From the NCBI GenBank assembly GCA_026874595.1, contig CM049316.1, forward strand, positions 75,437,676 through 75,501,675: a stretch of 64,000 bases of DNA. Reading direction: 5' to 3'. Under the pieces are notes generated by a model. The model was not told where the DNA came from. It searched no databases and was given only the letters and a program-made list of their open reading frames with translations. This DNA is from Sipunculus nudus (lineage: Eukaryota; Annelida; Sipuncula; Golfingiida; Sipunculidae). Below are positions 24,601 to 36,600 of the stretch, piece by piece (position 1 is the stretch's first letter; every line of letters starts with the position of its first letter). The translations under genes were made by a program, and so were the position numbers.

Positions 24601-27600
24601 TGCACTTTTCACATTTGCATGTTCATAAATCTGATATGAGAGCTCTCCAACCTGATCATGCCTTTTGAATTGTTTTGGACATTCATAACTGTTACATTCT
24701 TTGAAGCAATTGCTACAAGTTTAGTGTCTTATTGGAGGATGTGTGACTTGTCAGAAAACCATTATGTCTGCCAGGTAGCCATTTTAGAAATCCTTTTGCC
24801 AGGACAGTTTCTGTGATTTTTTTATGATGTTTGGTCCCTTTTAGAGGATGTTTGTTATTCAATTTCTGACCTGTCAGAAATCCAATATGGCCACCAGGAC
24901 GCCATCTTTAAATTCCTTTAGAACATATTATCTCAAGAACTATTAAAGTGAATGCAGTGGGATGTATATTAATGTAATCTTGCATTGGGTCAAAGATTTC
25001 TTAATAAATATGACCATCATTTATGAAAGCTCGGTACAGTTGGCTTGTATTGAATAAAAATTAATATGGAAGCACCCGTTTCACAATAATTCTTGCATGG
25101 ATTTCCTTGATCTTTTGCTATATTTGATCTTATATGTGGCCTGTGTGGTATTCCTTTTGAGACTGACAGGTATCGAGCAAGCTGTGGGATTAGTTCCTGA
25201 TAGCTCAACAACCATACATTTTGCCTCAGACCATCATTCACTATGTTTTAACCAGACATATATGATAAGAATTTATGGCAATGTAGAAAGTTTAAACAAA
25301 ATTGGCATATAGGTTCTGCAACAATTTTACTAGAAGTTGTGAATTGCAGCCCATGATGTCGCAGGTCATGCTTGGCAGCTGAGCGTCATGACCCATGGGT
25401 CACTTGTTATATACTTTAAATACATTTCGGAAATACGAATAAATTTTTGGTTCCTCATTTTAATTTTTGGAAAAACAAATTTTCGGAAATTCGGCATTCG
25501 GAAATATGGCGCTCTTCTGTGATTAAGTCTTAATTGAATTAACAGCTTGAAAGAGAAATAATGTTCCTTTCAGTGAAAATTAACATAAAATAGTCTATTA
25601 AATTGAAAATCTTTATGAATGAAAATTCAAATAGTAAATTTTGATAAAATGGGCCTTAAAATGACATAAAATGTATGTAGCTATATATTCTGAATGTTGT
25701 TTGTTTGTGTTACTTTTGTAGTTATGTAAGTCATGTAATCCTCAGTGAAGCTCATATATATATATGAATTTATATATATATATATATATATATATCATGA
25801 AACAAAAACTTACATCTAGTGTGAATTCCATTGAAGGCAGTAACACATATTATTGCCATGGATTGCTCCACAAACTTGCCTCATAATTGGTAACTATAGA
25901 TCCTTATTTATATTGCACATCTATTTATGCCTGCACTTACTTTGCCTGTTCCGTGTTGAGTTTCTTTTTATGGCCGTGGTGATTTAAAGAGGATCTATGG
26001 TATTGTCTGTTGTGTTTTTAACGATTTTATAATGATTATTTTCCAGGCTCCGGACAGGATATCCAAGCTTTATGACATGTACTGCCGGTACCTTCTGCCT
26101 TATGACACACTGTCTGCTGAAGAAAAACAGAAACTTGAACAGCAGATGATTGACAGACAGAAGCAGAAACAGACTCCGCCCTCCTGTGTCATGAAGGTCA
26201 GTGACCAGTAACTACATGTAACCAGAAATACTGTTCTGTTGTCTGACCAGCTGTGTATACTTAGTTAAACCATATATATATTAACACATTCTATTCTGTG
26301 ATCAGATCATGTAACACCAAAGGCTATCATATACGTCTACAGCAATATGCCTTGGTTCAAAGAGGGACCAACCAAACTGTTTTTAATTCAGACCTAAGCA
26401 ATAAGTAGGCAGACCAACGAGTCAGGCAATTTTTGTAGATACAGGCTTTACCAATACTTTTGCACTGCCTGTTTTCATGCATTCTTGGGCCAAACAGATT
26501 TTGGTTTGTCAACCCATTTGATGCCCGTGCACAATTGCTGTAAATCTCTCAAGTAGAACTTTCTATTTTTAGAAACAAGTATGTATTATATATATATATA
26601 TAGCACATGATGTTGGAGTAAGGTGGTGAGTTAAGGCAATATGATAATAAATCTGGATGTCAAATATTACAATTCTCTTTATGTGATATAAATGTTACAT
26701 ACCATATATGAATCAAATACTATTCTGATTGTTTCAAATGATCTGTTTTATCTGTATAAATATATCTTTTAGGGCCGTTCCAAGAAAATTGGAGAGTTCC
26801 AGAGAGCTGCTAAGAATTTTCAGAGCATGTACTTCAAAGAAGATGCTACAGTGGAACATATTGAGGTAACAAAATTGAGGTCTGCCTAATTTTTTCACTC
26901 AAAAGGGCAATTTTACCTGCTTCAATTTTAAAATAGCATAAAAGAAATAAAATACTGATGTACTTGATAATTTGTCAATTCACTGATTATAATTTCTCAA
27001 GCTATGCCGTCAGATTAACAACTCGAGAAACTAATGAGATATCAGTGGTAACCATTACTCACTCCTCACGATAGAAAAACACCTGCAATTACAGTATGTT
27101 TACTCAGGAAATAAGAATCGTTGTTCAAAGCAGGGACCATAGTATTTTGATTTTATAGGGATTCAGCATGAAAGGAACATTATCAGATTGTGCAGGACAA
27201 TGTGAGCTCTCCATAAGAGAATTGTTCAAAAACATGACAGCCAGTCAGGATGCATTACTTGAATAGGCAACTATTAATCACAAAATAATGTTCAAAAGAA
27301 TTATAACATTAGCGTTAGTCCTGATTATCAAGTTCTATGTATTATTTGCAGAATGAGTACTGGCGTTACCTAACAGAAGGTCGTGAGCATGTCTGTGTAC
27401 GATGTGGTAAAGTTGAGACTACAACCATTGGTGGCAGCCTCTTTCCCACCAGCAAGTCCAGTCCGTGGGCACGTCATGGATGGAACTTCCATATTCTTGC
27501 CAACAGTTATCCAAATGTATTACGATACTGCAGCACTAGTGGTAAAAATGATTCTTTATGCAGTTACACTCTATCTCAACAAGAGGTCTCTGTGTTATGT

Positions 27601-30600
27601 CACCTGTTTGCTTTAGACTAGATTACAGTTCAAATGGTTATTATTTTCTGCTTAACTTCACTTAATTTCATGTTTTACTATCATACATGTGAGCTGATTA
27701 TGATGGCATGATTTTATTTAAGGTTTTGATACACAGAACTATTGCTGACTTCAAACTGAAAATTTATTCCCAGGAAATGTACATGAGGGAGAATTATTAG
27801 TAGAGGTGTGTTCACAAAAAGAATGCTTTGTGTATTCCTCGAGGATTACACAGAAATGTGGGCAGCCCTTAGGTTAAACCAGCAATGGTCTTGCATGAAC
27901 TAGATCTCTTGTCTAAATTTGATGTAACTGCTAACTATTCTGCTTTAACTATTCTATCTGTAGCAGACACAGGCATGTTGATGCTTCATTTTGATTTGAC
28001 TGTTAATCAAAACAAGGAAAGAGCACTCTCTGGTTCAGCTGAATATTAGGGGTCCTCCTCTACAACACAAAAAAAAATATTAAATCTTGATAAAACCTGT
28101 GTCTCCCCAGAAAATATAAAAGCAGGCTGAATCCTTTTAAATACCGGAGCAGCAATCTTTCTGCATAAATTTCTTCAAATGTGTGTGATTTGGTTTATCT
28201 AGTAATGGCTTTGACCTAAGAGTTTAAGCAGATATCTTTTATTATCTACTAACATAAATTTTGTACATATTTTTGTGTTTATGCTTTCAGAGCTTTTTAA
28301 CAGACAACTTCATTGCCCGTAAGTGTTCTGATGAATTGAGCTTACTTCTATTTAAAAGCTGACTTCTGCCTAAACATGAATGTTGTTATTGTAGACATAG
28401 GAAACCCGAGGGTACAGATGGGCATGGTGTTCAGTGCGAGCTGCCTCAGTCAGGAACCACTCTGTCTTCCCAGGATCCACTACCTCCACTCGGGATCGTC
28501 CATGGTGTGGTAAGTCTGATTCTTAAAAAAAATACACTGTGCCTTCATCACAAGCATCCTTTGTTATGTTGTTCCACTGCCTGCACCAGGCTTTATTCTA
28601 ATCACATGCCCATATTAAACCAATTCTAAATCAAGCATCTACATAGTAACACAGAAAGAATTGCCCAGGATTCCTTTGTTAGCAGGAGGAACAGCTAGAC
28701 AGACTAACGAGCAATGTTATACAGTCTCCAAGCTGTTTCATGTACATGCTTATCCAACACATCAGTGTAGCTGCCTGACCAGTAAGGAATAGAGAAAATT
28801 AGTAGGTTTGTGTGGTGTAAAGGTATTGATGCACGATCTTGGATTTGATTCAGATAATGAAGTGTATGAACACTTGCTACCACTAGATCAGCCAGTCGGC
28901 CACAATAAAATTGAGATTTTATCTTCTTCTTAACTCTAGAGGAGTGCAGAGGGTCTTTTGCCCACATTACTGTTTGCTCCCAACTTGTAGAGACGGCTAA
29001 AATAGTGCCAAATGATACTGGCTTGTAAGAACTGTACTAGTATTATTGCTGCCTTGGCAACATGATTTGTTTACATCTACTCTTGCACTGGGAAGTTCAG
29101 TTAGATGTGGGTACGTGGCGCTTATTTCACCACCTTATACCGGGTGCAGTACTCTGGGCCTGACTGCATCACACTACCATTTTGTGATTAAAATCATGAC
29201 AACATTGTTTCTTGACCAGGATAGTAAATCTTTTTGTATTAGCACATCTGTGCTCTTGTGTATCAGTAAATTTGGTTCAGATGAGAAATTCATTTTTAGA
29301 TGATTATCAATGAATCATGATAAATATTTTTCAAGGTACAGCATCCCGGGTGATGAAGAAAGAAAAGTGATGGATATGATACAGCAGAACTTCCCAGACA
29401 TCGTACCTCCAGACTCCCCACTGCAGCGGAAACATTCCATCATGGTCTGTTGAACCACACCTTCTCCATGCCTACACTGAATAGAACAAGTTGACTGTGT
29501 AGAATTTAGGTCACCTGTTCTCAACCAGGGTTCATTACCACCAAGATACACGTTAAAAATTTACTAATTTACCATTTTCCCATCAGGGTCACTTATTTCC
29601 ATACATGCTAAAAATCAAGTCGAGTGTTCAGTCCTAAGACTGTTACTTATACTGATAACTTGAGTTTTCTGAAATTGTTTGTCTGTCCTTGTTTCGTTTT
29701 TGAGGCTACATTTGGTTTCTTATTGTTTGGTTTCTTTTAGGTAAAAATAGAAGATTAAGTTGTAAATGCTATACATTCTTTTCTGTTATGTTTGGTGATG
29801 TTTATCACTCTTACAATAACCATTGCCTCCACTGATAAATCTGATAAATCCATTGACAGTTCTAAGCAACTTTAATACTGTGTTTGAAATTTACCATCTC
29901 ATCACTTCTTGAAACTGACTGTAACATCACATGGAAAAAGATTTGATGCAGGGTCACTCTCAGATGTAGCTGTTACAGTTTAACCTGAAACATCTCATAG
30001 TGCTGCTGTAGTTAAACAAATTAAAAGAGGTTGATACATATCAGATTGAATTATTTGCTGAGTGAACAGGCTTTCAGTTTTCTGTCACAGCTGATTGGTT
30101 TTCTGTGAGTGGCTCCATAAAACACAAAATATATGGTGATATATTTAATAAAATAAGTACTTTAATGGCTATTCCCTGGGCTGAACCTATAAGTGAGGGT
30201 GTGACTTTTAATAAGAATGTGACTTCTGCTGGGAAGTTTACAATATATTATGACAGTGGATTTCTTGCATTTAATTATAAAACTTGCATCTAACTTTAAT
30301 AACTATGATTTAAACTATGTTAATTCCTTAACCGTGGAAATGTGTTACAACAGTAAACAATCATTTGAAACAAGTCTGTTATAATTCTTTATAATCACTG
30401 TAATTAAATTTTGAACACTGAAAAATTTTGATCTATGGAACCAGCTTTCTGACACAGTACTCTGGTTTATATGTCCTGTCTTTTTAACATTTATAGATCT
30501 CTCCTAGCAAGCTGGTCAGCAGTGGGATTCGTTTGTGCAGAAATGTTCAGGAAGAGGGAGAATTCATTGTCATATTTCCCCGCGCCCACTCCTGTAACAT

Positions 30601-33600
30601 CAGCTGTGGCTTCACAGTTTCTGAATCGATGAATTTTGCCCCGTCATCATGGTTGCCAGTAGGGGTACACAGTTTGCAGGTAAGATTAATAAAAGATAAG
30701 TATTTATGCAACCATACATTATTCATTATTTATAACTTTTGAATTCAAAAATAAGGATGGCTTAAGAAACAACTGAAAGTTTTATTTTTTTATGTAAATG
30801 GGTGCATCATACGTGATAGTTAATTAGTTCATTATTTTAAGAAACAAAATAATAAACATTTGATTATGAAAATGAATTTAAATATATCATTAAAATGATT
30901 TTTAAGTGGAGGAAAAATATTCTTTAAGACAGTGTATAAATGTTGATATTGCACAAAAAGGATTAAAAAAGGATTTAATAATATTGTTTGAAATTCCAAC
31001 TCCTTTAAATTGTCAAGTTATACTGTAGGCTGCAGTTTTCAATACTGGCACATTTCTAACTGCATTTTCTTAGATTTTATAGGGAAAAGGCTAAAAAAGC
31101 TTTAAAAATCTTCTTCTCGGAAACTGTCCTGCCAAATTGTCCAATATTTCACAGAAATGATCCCTGGAACAGTCTTTCTCAAGTTTGTGAAAATGGATCC
31201 AGTTCAGAGATTTTTGGCTGAGTTACAGAAGGTTGAACTTAGTCATCTGTCCAAAGGCACACTAAAATTAAAATCTCAGAAACGGCTAGAGCTATAATCA
31301 CCAAATTTTATACCAATGATTGTCACATATGTTTGACCGATTAGGCCAAAATTTTGCATGTGTATAGATCTCACATTGCTCTTCATCATAGGCAAAACTG
31401 GTGGCGCCACCTGCAACCAATTATGCACAGCGTACATCTGTTAATCTGTCTTGGGATAAAATCACTCATATCTCAGAAGTGGTTTGACTTATCCACCTAA
31501 AATTTTGCAGGTTTATACATCCTGGAGAGCTTTCTCGATTTTATGACAGGTGGCGCCACCTACATTCACATTTACTCTGCAGACATCCAAGCTCATATCT
31601 CGGGAACAGTTTGACCGATTGGGCCAAAATTTTGCTTGTGTATAGATCTCACATAGCTCTTCATCATAGGCAAAACTGGTGGCGCCACCTGCAACCACTT
31701 ATGCACAGCGTCCATCTGTTCATCTGCCTTGGGATAAAATCACTCAAATCTTAGCAGTGGTTTGACTTATCCACCAGAATTTTTGCAGGTTTATACATCC
31801 TGGACAATTTTCTCGATTTTATGACAGGTGGCACCACCTACATTCATGTTTACGCTGCAGACATCCATGCTAATATGCAACACACTTCACTCTATTCCCC
31901 TTGCCAATTAATCCATGCCTCACTTCACCCGTCCCACTCTAATTTCTGCAGATACACATAGTCGCTTGTCGACTACCCATATTCTAGTTAGCTCAGCTGA
32001 CTTTCAGTCATGCTGGGCTATAGCGATGGGTCTTTGTCCGTCGTCCTTCCGTCTGTCCGTCCGGCCGGCCGTCCGGCCGTTAGCAGGGCACAAATCGTAA
32101 CCGCAGGGGCTAGGGCCATGAACCCTATGCAGTCTTAGAGATTATAAAAGGATCTCCTTGCAAACCTGAAATTTGGTCACTGCGACCTATATTCTCGAAG
32201 TTATGGGGTGTGTTTGCACCCCCCAGAAATAACTCTTTGAGACAAAATTTTCATCCCAAACCTTCCATCTTTCACATACAGCTCACCTACCAACAGGGGA
32301 AGAACCATAATTTTTTTGAAGTCAAAAGGTCAAAGGTCAAGGTCACAGGAGCCTCTTCTTTGAAAAGCCTGTGGATGCATTTTAAGCCAACCCTTTCATC
32401 CCAATTCTTTGATCTTTCACATATAGCTCACCTACTAAAATGGAGAAGAATCCTATAGATTTTGAGGTCACAAGGTCAAAGGTCAGGGTCACAGGATCCA
32501 CTTCTTTGAAAAGGTAGTAGACACATTTCAAGCTAGACTTTTCATTCCAAACCTTCCAGCACTGATATCGCTTCTCTGCCAACAGGGGAAAAGACCTGTT
32601 GATTTTGAGGTCAAAGGTCAAGTTCACAGCACCCACTTCTTGCGTGGAGTCATTTTCAGGCAAACTTTTCAATCTGTACCTTCCATCTGTGATATATGGC
32701 TTACCTACCAATAAGGGAAGAAGCCTATTGATGTTGAGGTCAAAAAGTCAAAGGTCAAGGTCACAATATTTAATTGTTCTAAATGCTTGTGAGCATATTT
32801 CAAGTGTAACTGTTCAACCAAAACCTTCAGTCTTTCACATATGCCACATCTATACATCACTCAGTTTGACTCAAACTTCATATTTATGGGTCTTTTTGCT
32901 TGAATAAATAACTTATTGATTTTGGGGTCAGCTGGTCAGCAGGTTAAAGGTTGCAGGTCAAAGTTATTCACCCATTGGTTGCCAAGTAATTACACCAGAT
33001 TTAAGTTGTCAGTAGTTACCCATCATTTAGAAAGAATCCAGTTGATATATGGGCAAAAGGCCAAGGTCATAGGTCAGGGATGTTCACAATTACTTACTGT
33101 AGATTCAGATAATATCGTGGGCTTAAAATTTCGTGGTTTTTGTACAAAACGCATATCGTGGGGTATTTGAATTCGTGGAAAGACAAAGAAAACTTTAGAA
33201 AATTATGGTTATTAATACCTCCATATGCGCAAGGAAGACGAGCCCTATCTACACAGGTGGTTTGGCTCAGATGCTTATCGCACGGTGCGCCTGTACCGCG
33301 GTCAATCAGGTCAGTGTTGAACAAACATGCTCCGCCCGACGCGAGCCTAACAAAGAATTAATCAGCCGTGACCGACACGTGCTGGGCGATACATCGGCTG
33401 TTAGTTGTAACACCCGATACATCGGCTATCAGTTATAACACCCGATCACACCACGTTAACAGAAAACATAAATCATCACTTGACCGGAGGAAAAAAATTA
33501 ACGGGACCGTCCACATGAAGGTTTTTAACTTTTTTTTTTATCTAGGCGGTAGTCACATGTGGCGCCTGTAAATCCCTGACGGGGCGGTGAGACGAGACAC

Positions 33601-36600
33601 GGTTCGTTCGTCATTCATCATGTCAGCTATATTTGGAGATTATAAAGAAATAATTTGCCTAATAGTATTCGGTGACGCTTACTTACGCTAACATATATAT
33701 GTACCACTATCGGCAATATTCGGAAAAAGTACCGCCTTATTCGGAATAAGTGCTCTTTCGCGTCCCGCGGTTATCGCGGTAATGCAAATGAGTTTACACG
33801 GCCCTTGTCTTTTGGACCAATAGGTAGCGTAAGTCTCGTTTAATATCTATTGAAAGAAGGTTGAAAAGGCCGGTTCCGAAAAAGCCGTGCCTCGGTAGCT
33901 ATGGTTACGAACATTGGAACTTGTGTACCGTTCTTGGCATGTCAGAACTACCGCTTTGCTCGACAGAAATGTGGTATTGTTCTTGATTTTTTCATCCGAA
34001 ATGCTGATAAGAGGAAAATACGTTTTCAGTTTAAATTATACTTTGATATTGTTTTATTGTAAAGATATCAGGGGGCCGTGTTGGTACGATATTAGGGGAA
34101 ATAATTTAATTGACAAAAGAATATTTATAAATCCCGTATTTTTATAGTAATTTACGAAAAGCAATTCAGTGCATTTAATGATTGTATCAAAAACAATCAT
34201 AAAAAAGTAATAAACAATTTTTGTATCTTTATTGAAAATTCAGCCAGCGGTAACAATTATAAATATAAAGTCGACCACCAGCTGCCGTTGAGATACCGTA
34301 TATCCTCTGACCGTGTGATTTTTTGATCGTTGGAATCATGAATTCGTGGATTATCTTGATCCACGAAAACCACGAAAATAAAATCCCAACTAATATTTCT
34401 GAATCTACAGTATTTTATAGACCATCTCTATTTTTTTTGTATTTATAACCATCCCACTCCAGCTGGTACATCTCCCTGTGTGGCTGTAATTGTGAGTGAC
34501 ACTGGTGACATATGACTCCCTTTTGTATCAGCCTATTAAGTGATAAGGCTCAGTGATAAGTACCTTGTTACTTCATAACAAAAACACTGTTGTCAGAATG
34601 CTTCAGCCAGGCATTAAGACTATGAGAGTATAGTATTAAGGTTTAGCTACTGATTTATAAGATGATGGGAACATTTTGCAGTTTATTTTATGGAATCCTA
34701 GCAATAAACTTAGTTTCCTTGATATCTGAATATTTTAATATATATCACCACATATAAAAGCAAGTGTTTGTTCTTATAATATGTGGATGTGTACCTTGAT
34801 TTAGGATGGCTTTTTGTTTTATTTCAAGACTCTTAGTCATGCTTTCTGCATTTCTTTTCATTCAGGTTTGGCAGTTTACCTACCCTGCTGACCCCATTGA
34901 AAAGCAGAGTGATAATAAAAAATATTGGACTTACACTTTTTACAATTGCATATCTATAAATCTGATATGAGGGCCTGGACATGCCTTTTGAATTATTTTG
35001 GGCATTTATTACTGGATAATTTGCCCCAAGTTTGGTCTCTTATTGGAGAATGTGGGATATCAAATGTCATACTTGTCAGAAATCCATTATGTCTGCCTGT
35101 TAGCCACCTTAGAAATTCTTTCTTCAGTGCAGTTTCAGTAATTCTTCTTTATTGTTTGGTCCGATTTAGAGAATGTTTGTTGTCTGATTTCAGACTTGTC
35201 AGAAGTCCAATATGGCCACCAGGCAACCATCTTTTAATTCCTTTTGATCATATTATCTCAAGAACAGTTAAAGTGAATGCAGTTGGATGTATATTTATGT
35301 AATCTTGTAAAGGATTGGGTCAAATATTTCTGAATAAATATTACCATCATTTATAAAAGTGCAGTACAGTTGGCTTGTATTGAATAAAAATTCATACAGA
35401 AGCACCTGTTTCTCAATAATTCTTGCATGTATTTCCTTGATTTTTGCTATATATATTGATCTTATATTTGCCCTTTGTGGTGTTCCTTTTGAGACTGACA
35501 GGTTTCAAGCAAGCTGTTGGAATAGTTCCTGATAGCTTAACAATCATGCATTTTCCTCAGACCATCGATTCACTGTGTTTTAACCAGACATAGGTGATAT
35601 ATATTTCTGTTGTCATAGACAATTTTTAACAAATTGGCAAATTAGTTCTTCAAAATTTGACTGGAAGTTGTGAATCTCAGTCCATGATGTCACAGGTCAT
35701 GCTTGGCAGCTGAGCGTCATGACCCATGGGTCACTTGTTTTAAAATGTCCTAGTCTGAAACTTGCAGGTCGGAAACGTCCATTTTGCTGAAATGACTAAG
35801 GTAGATAAGCAGGACTGAAGAGGATCAATATTATATTTTAAAAATAAACCTCCATTTATACTCCCAAACTTTGCACAGGTTCCCATAGGCCTGTAGGCCT
35901 TGTTATAATTTGTAATATTCAGTCATTGTCCCACTGACAGGAAGTGCGAGAGAGAGGTGACACTGAACCGATGTCCTTGGAGCAGGCTCTGATCACCTTG
36001 GCCTACTACAACAAGACGCCGCGTCATCTACTCCAAGACGCTCTGCCTCATCTGCAGGATCTCATGTAGGTACCAACAGGTGGCGCCAGTGAGTCAAATC
36101 ACGTCTGATATTAGCCCATCAGGATATGGCACCAGGCTTTCATGTCACATGTCATGTAGCAATCATACATAAGTAACCATAAATTGGAATGGGCAAAATG
36201 CTGGTTAATAACATTTAATATTCAATGATGGGGTTTTAGGCCCTGGATTCATATTTACTCATAGTAAATTCTCTGTGTACCCCTCATAAATTTATTAAGA
36301 CTAAATAAACTGCTTATTGTGTTAAGTATTTATCTCATGATGAAATAATTAATTTTTATTTATTTATTTATAGTTATTTTATTTATATATTCAAAATATT
36401 TATACAAGGTAACCAGTTCAGTCATAAAAACAGTTCCTACACAGGACCCTGTCAATTCAGTTTGTAAGTATTTCTGTTAAGCATAAATGTATGACTCCAC
36501 TGATTTCAGTACCACTGCCAAGCGGATGGTTATGTTTTTGCCAGCATTAGTTTGTTTGTCTGTCTGTTAGCTACATTCTTCAAAAAGTAAATAATGGATT

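Noticed and set aside
28395-30679. An active histone demethylase
   Set aside because: The JmjC iron and cofactor ligands are missing, as in the JARID2 family.
32382-32907. Overlapping frames on both strands in copy B
   Set aside because: They follow the iterated units and have similar frames in copy A. There is no protein motif, and the frames are not conserved as coding between copies.
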